This document shows positions 20,466 through 30,506 of a stretch of 44,266 nucleotides of DNA, in pieces. Both the position numbers and the translations under genes were made by a program. The notes beneath the pieces were generated by a model. It was not told the origin of the DNA and did no database searches. It saw nothing but the letters and a program-made list of their open reading frames with translations. Source of the DNA: Priapulus caudatus (lineage: Eukaryota > Priapulida > Priapulimorpha > Priapulimorphida > Priapulidae); the NCBI RefSeq assembly GCF_000485595.1, contig NW_014577566.1:23084-67349 (forward strand), given 5' to 3'. Position 1 is the stretch's first letter. Every line of letters begins with the position of its first letter.

Positions 20466-21806
20466 AACACTGAACGTCCAAAAAACGTTTTATGGACGTT
20501 CTTTTTAGGTCCTGTTTCGTCTTCGTCCTTATCAAACGTTTTAAAAACGTTCTTAAAACGTTCATTTTGGACGTAACATTTCCCGCAAAATTTAGGTTTT
20601 TTGCATACGTTTAAAAAACGTTCACATTTCACATTTAGAACGTCCACTTTGGTCCAACATTTTCCGCTAAATTTAGGTTTTTGCGGACGTTTTAAGAACG
20701 TTTTTAGAACGTCCGATCCTCTTCTTCATAATCAATATTCCCATGTACAGTTTAGACACACAAAAATGGATTTATATATACTGGCGGATCCAAAGGGGAC
20801 GTGGGGGAGGGGAGGGGGTAACCTCCCCCCGTAGTTTTGTTGTTGTTGTTTGTTTGATTTTATGCTTGTTAGCCAGCGAGACCCTTCGTTTGCGGACCCT
20901 CCCCCAAGTCTCCGCCCCCTCCCCACAGTGGGCAACAGCTAGCACATCGAGTCGACATCGTATATTGGTCGTTTTTAGAATTAACATAACGTCGATTGTT
21001 GTGATTTCGACGTCCGTGCGACATCAATCAACAAATGTTGCAGAGACATTTGTCATGATTTGATAGAAATCAAATGTCACCTTGACATCGACAAGAAATC
21101 AAACATTGACCACTTTTTGTTTTTAGTTAAAATTAACTTTAAATTAGTTCTTATTATGTTGACTTCTTATGTTAATTAATCATGTTAATTATGTTCATTA
21201 TGTTATCTTCAATAAATACATAATAAATAAATAGCTATGCATACGTCATATGTGTTCATCGTACAGCAACCGCGCAACGCATTATGGGTAAAACGACGCC
21301 AGCGGAAAATAATCGGTAAGCAGAAATTATATTGTTATCATTACAAATCTAGCTAATCCATCGAATATACACATTATCAGTGTTTAAAAAACATACAAGA
21401 AGGCAAGTCAATATGTCTACTATTGTTGTTGTATAGTATTTGTCGTGAAACGTGAGTAAACACAACAATATCGTATATTTTCCTATTACATACATAATAT
21501 CGCATATCACATGATGTACAGTATTACTATTAGTACTATTATTAGTATTAGCGACATTTGCTCTCAGCGACCACTTGAAATTTCCCCTATAGTTTGTTTG
21601 CTCTACATAATTACTGCATTCACCGATCACACCTATGACACCACTTGCTACTGTAGGCCTATGCAACTGGCAGCTTGTGATTACCGCATCGGAACTTACA
21701 AAGAGATATTCTGTCTCTTACCTCCAATTTTAACAAATAATCTTCCAATACCACTTCCTGTTTAAAAATCCTGTAGTTAAAACATAAACGATTGCGATTG
21801 ACTTCA
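20466..21806. other. 1.3-kb insertion inside LINE-B, with AACGTT-rich tandem units
   Basis: Separates the LINE-B RT/thumb region (ending at about 21807) from its C-terminal Cys motif (starting at 20465). At 20466-20725 the words GGACGTT, AACGTTTT and AGAACGTCC recur, and two copies of a 75-85 bp unit (CCGC(A/T)AAATTTAGGTTTTT core) lie at about 20570-20645 and 20650-20722. The rest is AT-rich with no recognised gene. I did not find convincing terminal repeats, so whether it is one insertion or several is unknown. Confidence 0.5.
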
Positions 21807-23173
21807 TCATTCCAATTTTGTCGATCGATCTATATCATTTAATCTCAGATCCAAAGATGACGTAAGCCACTCAAGACTTAACGATGAATTATCAACCCAA
21901 AGATTGGACATTCCACTCTTGTCTAAGATACCCTTTACTTTCACTCTCCACTTAGGTTCAAATTCACAATTTTCATATAGCTTTCGTAACAAGGTATAAA
22001 CAGTGTGCGAGAGCTTTGATTTTTTACCCTGGCTAATCCTCGCCCAAAAATTTATCATACGCTTCTCCACTCGGCTGGAAAGGGCAAATCTACCAACTTC
22101 TCCATATACCATGCAATTAGCAGTACCACGATTCAGTTTAAGCAGACTTTTAAGGAATTTCCTATGAAACATTTCAATACTGTCTAACTTATGAAAACCC
22201 CACACTTCACTACCGTACAATAAGATTGGAACTACTAATTGATCAAAGAGCTCACATTGAATATCAAGAGGTAAGCATAGTTTCTTTGCCTTACAAATTA
22301 AATTGAACATGGCTCTCCTCGCTTGATTTACTTGCTTAGTGATAGCTTTACTGAAAGAACCATTACAGTTAAAAGTAGTACCGAGATAAATATAATCATC
22401 AACAACATCAAGCTTATTAGCACGGTAGCACCAAACATAAAATCAGGAAATTTACGAACTTCCCCCGAGAGAAAATAACAACCTTAGTTTTACTTGTGTT
22501 TACAGACAACTTCCACAGTTCACAATACTGATGTACAGCTGGCAAAGCAGCTTGTAGTTCATCAGCTGATTCAGCCATTTATGGGCCAGCTCATTGATCA
22601 GCATATAGTAAAACATAAAGTCTTAAGAAAATTTCAATATCGTCATTACTGAGATTTTTTCTAATCTCAGAAGCACACATATCAAGGCCCTTATACTGTC
22701 TACTTACAAAAAATTCAAAATCATTTAGATACATTGCAAACAATAAAGGTGACAGGTTTTTTCTCCTTGTCGAACTCCAATATTACAAGCAAAAGAATTA
22801 GATAAATTATGACCAAGCTTGATACAAGATTTGGCATTTTGATACAAGTTATAAACAACCCTGATGATGTTATCATTAATGCCATTGGAGATAAGTTTAG
22901 ACCACAGGCAAGACCTATCAATAAGGTCAAATGCTTTTCTGTAATCTACAAACGCGCAATATATTCGTTTACCGCGATGCAAATATAAATCTATTAGACA
23001 ATGTAAAGTGAATATATGATCCATTGTACTGTAACCCATTCTAAATCCAGCTTGTTCCTCGCCAATTATCCCAGCACAGTTTAGATATTCAGTAAGCCTC
23101 GCATTTATACAGGCAGTAAATAGTTTTCCAACACAACTCAGAAGTGTGATCCCCCTATAATTGTCTGGATCAT
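21807..23173 (-). pseudogene. LINE-B reverse transcriptase, decayed
   Basis: Reading 5' to 3' on the minus strand: NYRGITLLSCVGKLFT and EEQAGFRMGYSTMDHIF (about 23165-23000), CAFVDYRKAFDLIDR (about 22960-22915), NIGVRQGE (about 22775), FAMYLNDFEFF (22745), then LYVLLYAD (about 22600). The catalytic YADD is destroyed: after YAD comes Q and a stop, with an insertion-like CAATGAGCTGGCCCATAA before MAESADEL resumes. The thumb region (22310-21807) is open with QCELFDQLVVPILLYGSEVWGF split by ordinary spacing. The copy cannot be active. Confidence 0.85.
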
Positions 23174-23259
23174 CAATTGAGCCTTTCTGTCGCTTTATTC
23201 AAGATATTCCAGTACTCCTTAGGTTTACTGCTTTTCAAATTCCAATTTCAAATTCAAAT

Positions 23260-24546
23260 TCAGATTTTTACCTTATTAGTATTCACCTTTTTCAATTTAC
23301 GCTTCTCTCGTAAATACTCCTTCCTCTTTAAATCACATGACTTATCGAACCAAGGCTTATTATTATCCTTTTGTGGACGACGTTTGTTACTAGAGTTACG
23401 TATATGTGCCAAATGTTTACACATACCAAGCGATCTAGATGTATCAATACAAATATTGTTTATATCATCAACAATACTATCCAATTCACCTTGAGTTAAA
23501 TCTATGTTGCCAAGCTTCTCATCAATAGCCAACATATCATCGACGTCAAATGCATTTTTATAATCAACTCTAAGATCATTATTCCACTGAGTTTTAAGAG
23601 GTTCATATGAGACATCAGACAAACTAACTGGATCCTCACAAATAGGATTAGCCTCCGATTCTAAAGTGAGCTGGTAACTTGAATTAAAACAAATTTGGAC
23701 AGAGACAGCACTATGGGTTTCAGATAAACATTTATCCAAAGTATCAATATGGAAATCAGTGATTTTCAGCAATAGAGTGGGAGATACCAGTACATAGTCT
23801 ACCACACTTTCCCCTTTAGCAGTGTGACAAGTATAGTTCCCAATACCTTCATCACTTCCAAATCTACCGTTAACTATTTTGAAATCAAGACTTTTGCAAA
23901 GCTCAATTAAAATGTACCCATTATTATTATTAAATGTATCCTTGCTACAACGGTCTGTTTTAACGTGGAGCTTTTCCAGATCAGATTTAATACTAAAGGA
24001 ATCATCACTACCCAGCTCAATCCCACCTTCGAACGCAACAACATCTTCAAGCTCAATAAAGTCATTTAAAATTCCAGTTCTGGAATTGAAATCGCCAAGT
24101 AAAACCACAGGTAGATCAAGACTAATACGGAAATTGATGAGGTCCTCAGATAAAGTGTCAAAAATTTTATTATTATGATAACGTGAACCTTCACAAGGAA
24201 TATAAACTGCGCCTAGAATAAAAGGATCACATACAACATTTCCATTAAATTTCAACCAAAACACAAATTCAGAATAAGAATTACTGAGAACTTCTACATG
24301 GTTCGCAAGTGATGACCTAACATACACACAAATACCGTGCGCACCTCCGTACTTGTGTTTAACATCTTTCACTGGCATGACAAAAGGCTGAAAACTAGAA
24401 ATACAGTCAATATCGGACAAACTGTCACATTTAGTTTCTGATAAACATACAATGTCAAAATCTTGAACAACTTTATCTAAAACACCTAGACTAAGTTTAC
24501 TCTGTAAACCACATACATTCAAAGACAAAAACTTAACAAAAGTCTG
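23260..24546 (-). CDS. LINE-B ORF2 endonuclease (EEP) domain
   Basis: The open frame 24528-23260 (about 422 codons) begins near SLNVCGLQSKL, the usual EEP start. It shows CLSETKCD (catalytic Glu), YGGAHGICVYVRSS, LGAVYIPCEGSRY, VVLLGDFNSRTG (Asp/Asn catalytic loop) and SVVDYVLVSP (the SDH-like region appears as ETHSAVS). It ends where a TTTGAA-type short repeat (about 23243-23272) brings in stops. Upstream it nearly abuts ORF1. The role is nicking of target DNA for target-primed reverse transcription. The domain reads as intact, but the downstream RT is broken. Confidence 0.85.
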   Translation of the reverse strand, partial: QTFVKFLSLNVCGLQSKLSLGVLDKVVQDFDIVCLSETKCDSLSDIDCISSFQPFVMPVKDVKHKYGGAHGICVYVRSSLANHVEVLSNSYSEFVFWLKFNGNVVCDPFILGAVYIPCEGSRYHNNKIFDTLSEDLINFRISLDLPVVLLGDFNSRTGILNDFIELEDVVAFEGGIELGSDDSFSIKSDLEKLHVKTDRCSKDTFNNNNGYILIELCKSLDFKIVNGRFGSDEGIGNYTCHTAKGESVVDYVLVSPTLLLKITDFHIDTLDKCLSETHSAVSVQICFNSSYQLTLESEANPICEDPVSLSDVSYEPLKTQWNNDLRVDYKNAFDVDDMLAIDEKLGNIDLTQGELDSIVDDINNICIDTSRSLGMCKHLAHIRNSSNKRRPQKDNNKPWFDKSCDLKRKEYLREKRKLKKVNTNKVKI

Positions 24547-24588
24547 TTTGGACTCAAGAAAGACATCTTTGCAGGGGCCGGGCCTGCC

Positions 24589-25485
24589 CTATGGGGAGAA
24601 GTAGAAACCCAGATCCACAACATTCCTTTCGTTCCACCCAACCTTCCAGAGGTCGTTAGGGTTGTCGATGACTCTAGTCTCCTCCTTCCCATTAACCAGC
24701 TGCTTGCAGAAGATTCTGCCATCAATCATCGAGGCACTCTTGACGCTGGAGTCCTTCTTAAGCTCACTGAGCATCTTGCTGCGCAGCGGTGCTAAGTCTT
24801 CATTAACAAACACTTTCGTGTATGCGTCACACGACTTCAACTTCTTCTTACTCCTCATTAGCTGCACTTTGACATCACGCCTCACAAACTTGGTGATGAT
24901 AGTCGTGCTCCCTCTCGCTTGGTTGTCACCATTCCCTGCCACACGCCTGCCTGGCAGCCTATGGCTCGTTGAGATGTCAGCCTCGGTAATATCAACTCCA
25001 ATATCCTTGGCCAACTTCACCACGATCTCATTGCTCTCCCTCCTCTCGTACTGCTCCAATCTGTCCAGATCGAATTAAGTGTTTTGGGACTGCGATCTAA
25101 GACTAACCAAACCATCACTGTGGAGCAGCTGGCTAACGGCAGCCTCCATAGCCGAGGTGACTGCGGCAGTCACAGCCTGAATTATAAGAGGCTGAATAGC
25201 CATCACGATGCTCGAAACAATCTCTCCCATGCTGGCCTTGTCAAGCAAGGGCATGGGCATGGCGATGGGTGAAGACTCAACGCTCGGCCTTGAAACGCCA
25301 ACTTTCTGACTTTAACCTTCAAACTTTCTATCTGAGTGTGGAGCATTATCACGACGAGCATCACTTCCAACAGAATGAAGAACTGCATCAGAAATTGCAT
25401 TCTTAAATTACACTTCACCATCCATATCGACACGAGAATCACATGAATCGCTGAGCACAGAAAACTCGTTTGCAGTTGCCGCCAT
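24589..25485 (-). pseudogene. LINE-B ORF1 (nucleic-acid-binding protein) with three in-frame TAA stops
   Basis: One frame runs from ATG at 25485 (MAATANEFSVLSD) to a TAG at 24589, 299 codons, interrupted only by TAA at 25410-25408, 25314-25312 and 25077-25075. Its last 156 codons contain a coiled/charged segment (LEQYERRESNEIVVKLAK), then a RRM/L1-ORF1p-like region (TTIITKFVRRDVKVQLMRSKKKL, split here only for description, and VFVNEDLAPLRSKMLSELKK). Such ORF1 proteins bind the LINE RNA. ORF2 begins about 45 bp downstream. Confidence 0.75.
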
Positions 25486-25560
25486 TTTGTTGTCTCATTG
25501 CTGCGTGGTCTTCGCTGCTGCTGCTGCGCTGGCACGCAGAGGGTACCACTCTGTCGCTTG
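25486..25560 (-). other. LINE-B 5' end with CAGCAGCAG motif
   Basis: On the minus strand GTGCCAGCGCAGCAGCAGCA precedes ORF1. A similar word (GTGCCAGTGCAGCAGCAGCA) lies at about 19860-19888, just beyond the LINE-B 3' tail, suggesting either a head-to-tail LINE fragment or a shared target. Confidence 0.4.
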
Positions 25561-25669
25561 CTTGCCTCGACCGGAAACCATGATTTGTTGGCACTGTCGA
25601 TAGAGATGCCTGAATCACCCGCTAATTATTATATAGCATTACTTTTTTTAAATTGTCTAAGAGGCTTCC

Positions 25670-25740
25670 CAGGTACCCCTTGTGGTGTTCGCTGGTACCC
25701 CCAAAGGGTACTAGTACCCCCGGTTGGGAACCAGGGCCCT
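25670..25740. mobile_element. hAT-like MITE fragment
   Basis: On the minus strand it reads AGGGCCCTGGTTCCCAACCG followed by GGGGGTACTAGTACCC. GGGTTCCCAACC-type termini are common in hAT-derived non-autonomous elements. The perfect palindrome GGTACTAGTACC lies at about 25706. No opposite terminus was found. Confidence 0.4.
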
Positions 25741-26102
25741 AAAGTAAAGGCTAAAATCTTCTGTTTTGCGCTGACAGAAGTTATTACGCCCCTTGGCATT
25801 GGGTTCGCCGAGCGATGAGCCACGCGGATATCACTCTAGTCTAGCCAGCTAGTGCTACCAGCACTAATACTGTGCTAGTACTGCCTGACTAATTTGTGTA
25901 TGTACAGTATCGCCTACAGTACAACGCCCCACCACCTTACCCTTAGGCTTACTCCATAACCTCGTGAAGATAGTCTTCAATTTAAAAGTTCAAATGACTA
26001 TATCAAAAATAAATATATACCTCGGCTCCTCGTAGAAAAGCTTCAATTTTGCAATTAACCAAAGATGAAGAAAGATTATTTCAATATGGGGTGACAGAAG
26101 CC

Positions 26103-27052
26103 ACGTCTACACGACGAACCTTAACTCGAGTTAAGCTAACTCGAGTTAAGCTAACTCGAGTTAAGCGTTAACTCGAGTTAGCGATTATGTAGCGTCTACA
26201 CGACAACACCCGATAGCGATTATTACCGATTTATTATGCATGCGTGCGTGCGTGTGTATGTAAACGTGCGTGCATGTGTGCGTGCGTGCGTGCGTGCGTG
26301 CGTGCGTGTGTGTGCTACGTGATACGTGCGGCGTGCGTGGCGTGCGTGTGCACGTATACGTGCGTGCGTGCGTGCGTGTGCACGTATACGTGTGCGTGCG
26401 GCGTGCGTGTGAGTGCGCGTGCTGCAGTACACACGTGCGTGCACATGCGTGCAGTGCGTAATGTGCGTGCATGTGTGCGTGCGTGCATGTGCACGTACAC
26501 GTGCCTGCATGTGCACCGCCACGTACACGTGCGTGCATGAGTGTGTGCGTGTGTGTGAGCGTGCGTGCGCCACGTGCGTGCATGCGTGAGTGCGTACATG
26601 TGCGTCCATGTGTGCGTGCGTGCGTGCGGTGCGCTGCGTCCGTGTGTGTGCCACGTACACTGTGCGTGCGTGCGTGCGTGTGTGTGCAAGTACAAGTGCG
26701 TGCGTGCGTGCATGCATGTTGCAACGTACGCGTGCGTGCGTGCGTGCGCGCGTGTGCAGGTACACGTCGTTCGTTCGTGCGTGGTGCGGCGTGCGCGCGT
26801 GTGCATGGCGCACGTGGCGTGCGTGGGCGTGCGTGCATGCGTGTGCACGTACACGTGCCGTGCGTGCGTGCATGAGTGTGTGCGTGCGGTGTGCAAGTCG
26901 CGTCGCGTGCGTAAGGTACGTACATCGTACTAGTGCTCGCGCTAGTCGTGGAGGTTAAGCTAACTCGAGTTAACGCTAACTCGAGTTACCTTAACGCGAG
27001 TTAAGGCCCCGTGTAGACGCTTAACTCGAGTTAAGGTTCGTCGTGTAGACGT
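26103..27052. mobile_element. 950-bp foldback element with TTAACTCGAG arms and a GTGC-repeat core
   Basis: The ends are inverted repeats: ACGTCTACACGACGAACCTT at 26103-26122 is the reverse complement of 27033-27052. Both arms then carry several copies of TTAACTCGAGTTAA (26123-26180 and 26955-27032), itself palindromic, plus a second inner GTCTACACG copy on each side (about 26194 and 27011). The interior 26236-26925 is GTGC/GTGTGC microsatellite. There is no transposase. The multiple overlapping inverted words resemble foldback transposons. Confidence 0.75.
26236..26925. repeat. Very long (GTGC)n/(GTGTGC)n microsatellite
   Basis: About 690 bp of alternating purine-pyrimidine GTGC, GTGTGC and CACGTACACG words in the loop of the foldback element. 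Every frame on both strands is open for long distances (up to 246 codons), so the ORFs here are not genes. The sequence has strong Z-DNA potential. Confidence 0.9.
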
Positions 27053-27070
27053 AGCTAGAGATGAAGAAGC

Positions 27071-27414
27071 TAAAGACCCCCGCACACGGTGCCTCTCACC
27101 CCCACACACGATGAGCTTCGTGCTGAGCAGGAGTCTCACCGCGGGGGGCACGAAGCGGTCATTGGAGCAGGCGCACGTCTGAACCAATCAAAATGCACAG
27201 CCATTTCGAAATAACTAAATACGCATGCGCCAACAGTGAGTTCAGGCTGTTCAGCCTCGCGAGACCAAAATTATCAAACACGCCATATATTTTCCTCATT
27301 GCCTCGCGAGACTTAAAACTCTGTGATATCGACCCCGCACACGGTGAGGTTCTTGCTGAGCACTGAGCATGCGCTTCGTGCTGAGTAGAAACCTCACCGT
27401 GTGCGGGGGCCTTA
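27071..27414. mobile_element. MITE with CCCCCGCACACGGTG termini
   Basis: TAAAGACCCCCGCACACGGTG at 27071-27091 matches the reverse complement of 27394-27414 at 19 of 21 positions. A second, inward-facing copy of the terminal word (CCCCGCACACGGTGAGGTTC) starts near 27332, and GCTTCGTGCTGAG words occur near both ends. Flanks of TAAA and TTAA could be a degraded TTAA duplication. No ORF of note. Confidence 0.7.
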
Positions 27415-27656
27415 ACCTAGAGGAAACTGTAGGGAGTAATGACAACGAATAACCGTAACATCTACTATATAATAGTAGAAAGAGCCGAAGTGTCGTTTTA
27501 CGTATCTCCTCCGAAACCGTGCCGCGTGTGCTCACGCGAATCGAGCTGGGGGGTGGGGAATACATTCCGCTACGTTAGAACGCGATTTTTCCATCGTAAA
27601 GTGACTTTTGGAGGCAATTTTCTAAAAAGTTATGTGCCCGAAGAAACTTCGGCATT
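27415..27656. other. Unassigned sequence
   Basis: No gene recognised between the MITE and a short tandem duplication. Confidence 0.4.
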
Positions 27657-27826
27657 CATCGGAAACCCGCACCAACTTTTAAGATCGCAAAATCCGCATG
27701 CGCAGTACAAGCAGAGTACGTGAATCACCTTGTGATTGACGTGCTCTCATCGGAAACCAGCACCACATTTTAAGATCGCCAAATCCGCATGCGCAGTCCA
27801 ATCAGAGCATGTGAATCACCTGCTAC
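27657..27826. repeat. 90-bp unit tandemly duplicated
   Basis: The unit starting TCATCGGAAACC at 27657 recurs from 27747; both copies contain AAGATCGC(C)AAATCCGCATGCGCAGT and GTGAATCACCT. They differ mainly by substitutions. Confidence 0.75.
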
Positions 27827-28245
27827 CGCAACGTCCAAGATCACGCCGTGGACGAAGACGGCTTGGAGTAAATCTCGATTTTCATGCTTTTCAACCTTCA
27901 TAATTTTTTTCTAAACCTGACTTACTTGATTTCTGGTATTTCCTGTGCATCCAGCATTTGTCAATAATCACATATCACACAGTGCCATGTCATAAAATAC
28001 TACAAAATACTGTACACTATACCAGGGATAGAAATAGGAGTCCTTAAATCGCATCCTTAATAATTATCAACCGCTCATAGGATGAAACGATAGGACACGG
28101 GAGCTACCGGTTTTACATTCTTAGCCCCCCCCCCAATTTTCTCAACGAATTTCACGTTTCACAAAAATGAACCCTGCTACTGTCAAATCCGCCGATTTCC
28201 GCGGATCCGCGGAAAAATCTCATCCCGGAGCCAGTAAGTATGCGT
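27827..28245. other. Unassigned sequence
   Basis: No gene recognised. A C9 homopolymer lies at about 28125 and a perfect TCCGCGGATCCGCGGA palindrome at about 28197-28212. Confidence 0.4.
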
Positions 28246-28441
28246 GTCTGTGCATGCGCGTGTGCGTGTGCGTGTGCGTGTGCGTGTATGTGTGTGCGCG
28301 CCCGTGTGTGTGTAAATGTGGTATGTGTGTGCGTGGGTGCGCGTGTGATTGTGCGTGCGCATGGCCGTATGTGTGTGAATGCGGTGTGTGCGTGCCTGCG
28401 CGCGTGTGTGCAAATATTTGACAACGGGAGGTGTAACCGTG
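28246..28441. repeat. GT-rich block with conserved 3' boundary, copy 1
   Basis: A GTGCGTGTGCGT microsatellite interrupted by constant words (CCCGTGTGTGTGTAAAT, GTGGGTGCGCGTGTGATTGT, CGGTGTGTGCGTGC) and ending in CAAATATTTGACAACGGGAG and GTGTAACC. The same order recurs at 29264-29441. Confidence 0.75.
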
Positions 28442-28680
28442 CCCGCGCTTACCCGGCTCCCAATGCTCTGACATTTTTAGACGCCGTTTCGATTGTCTAA
28501 GAGCACACACATACCACACTATATATACCATAACCTTTTGAAATTGTGTTAAACTATTAATGTGTTTTCTCACGGGTTTTAATGATAATATAGCTATGTA
28601 TATACTAAATGTAGAATAATAATAAGCATTTAATTAGGTGGAGCCTTCACCTAGCATAGCAAGCCACACTAAACGCACGT
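28442..28680. other. Unassigned AT-rich sequence
   Basis: Nothing recognised. Confidence 0.4.
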
Positions 28681-29115
28681 ACGAACGCACGCACGCACAC
28701 CGGCACGCGCGCACACGCACACACCAAAGACATTGCGGCTGCGGTGTATAAACAGCCACTCATTGCCGCGCACAGCTGTGAGACAAAAATTTAAGACAAA
28801 CCCCAAACGAGATTGCGGCTGGCAGTTTGTATCGTGTGTATTGCGTGCGTGCGTGTCGCGGTGTGCGTGTGCGTGTGCGTGTGGCGTGTGCGTGTGCGTG
28901 TGCGTGTGCGTGTGCGTGTGGTGTGCGTGGTGCGTGTGCGTGTGCGTGTGCGCGTGTGCGTGATGCGTTGTGCCGTGTGCGTAGTGCGTGTGCGTGTGCG
29001 TGTGCGTGTGCGTGTGCGTGTCGCGGATGTGCGGTTGCTGTGCGTCATGTATGTATGTTATGTATGTTAATGGTATGTATGTATGTTATTGTATGTAATG
29101 TATGTATGTTGTATG

Positions 29116-29147
<32 letters not shown>

Positions 29148-29240
29148 TGCATGCATGCATGCATGCATGCATGCATCGTATGTATGTATGTATGTATGTA
29201 TGTATGTATGTATGTATGTATGCGTGTGTGTTTGTGTGCA
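28681..29240. repeat. Stacked microsatellites: ACGC, GTGTGC, ATGT and ATGC
   Basis: ACGC-type repeats at 28681-28730, GTGTGC at about 28845-29035, ATGT at 29047-29145, ATGC at 29148-29175 and ATGT again at 29179-29221. The motif changes stepwise rather than at one junction. The ORFs crossing it are artefacts of repetition. Confidence 0.9.
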
Positions 29241-29263
29241 TGTGCGTGTGCGTGCATGTGTGT

Positions 29264-29441
29264 GTGCGCCCGTGTGTGTGTAAATTGGTATGTGTGTGCG
29301 TGGGTGCGCGTGTGATTGTGCGTGCGCATGCCCGTGTGTGTGTGAATGCGGTGTGTGCGTGCGTGCGCGCGTGTGTGTGATGCGTGTGTGTGCGCGCGTG
29401 TGTGCAAATATTTGACAACGGGAGGTGTAACCCTGCCCGCC
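29264..29441. repeat. GT-rich block with conserved 3' boundary, copy 2
   Basis: Matches 28290-28441 with an additional GTGATGCGTGTGTGTGCGCG insert near its end; it finishes with the same CAAATATTTGACAACGGGAG and GTGTAACC. Confidence 0.75.
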
Positions 29442-30506
29442 GCCGTCCACTGACTTTCAAGAACATATATCTTCAAAACTACTCAATGCATTTTGCTTTT
29501 TTTAAAGAATTTGACTTGTCAATGATGCTTCGTACCGTACCAGAATGATATTCTCAAAAATAATATCTAAATAAGTAAAATTGTACTATGAAATCACCTC
29601 ATTTCCCTTTTTTTTGAAAAATTGTATGTAATTTTAAGGTAAAATTTCAGATTTTATATATATTTAGATAAAAAAAACAAATATTGATATATATATATGA
29701 CTCGAGTCTACATGGGCCTATCAGTATTTACTGTAAATACATCCTCAACTAAAAGTGAGAGATAAATGGTTAAACCGCCATCCTCAAATCAGACCCCACT
29801 CAAACCCGTCTGGAAGACGGGTAATAGCTAGTTTAGCATAAAAGTCGCCATGACCAAGGAGCTAAATATAACAGCTCCTATATATTTAGCTCCTTGGCCA
29901 TGACTGGTCCCAGCCACACTTCAGGTGTTAGGTCAGGAACCCCCTGTAACGGGAGTGAATGGGCTACACTGGTAGAGCTAGGCAAAGATAGTCTATTCGC
30001 TATGCAATGGTAGGAGTTCTATGTTTGTAAACACAAGACTTTTGATTGTTGCATTGATTTCGTAGTCCTGTCCTGAATATAGCTACTTGTTTTCTGTTAG
30101 CTGGACAGCCTTGCACTATAAATGCTTCGGATCTTATAATACCGAATTTGCCTAAATACATAAAACTGGTCCGTGCAACAGATGCCATTTCAGTCTGCAC
30201 ACAGCTAAGCAGCGCAACTTTTTCATGAATTGTTTTGTCACTTGTTGATAAATGACATCTATTGCTGTGAGTGCATGGCTATTTATGAAGTGTTGCATGA
30301 CTATGTCGATTGAATACAATAAGCCTAACAAATATAAATATTTTTGTCATTATAAATAGTTGTTGCCGGACATTTTGCCTCACATTGGCAAATGCTTACT
30401 TGCCTGCATTGAATTGGTGGCAGCTCTGGAGCATTTAGCATTAGAAATCAATTAAATTAAATTTAGTTTACAGTTCTTAAAGTACCAATCATCCTTCCTG
30501 ATATAG
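29442..30506. other. AT-rich non-coding sequence, probably intronic or upstream of the CCDC137-like gene
   Basis: No exon recognised. A hairpin lies at 29851-29906: ATGACCAAGGAGCTAAATATA against its reverse complement around TATATATTTAGCTCCTTGG, with a short loop that repeats AGCTCC. If the gene has a 5' exon it may lie here or further upstream. Confidence 0.45.

Noticed and set aside
26185-26958. Overlapping ORFs of up to 246 codons on both strands
   Set aside because: They are translations of a GTGC-type microsatellite; all frames are open because the repeat lacks stop codons.
28152-29476. Multiple ORFs of 75-143 codons rich in Cys/Val/Arg or His/Thr
   Set aside because: Artefacts of GT and ATGT repeats.
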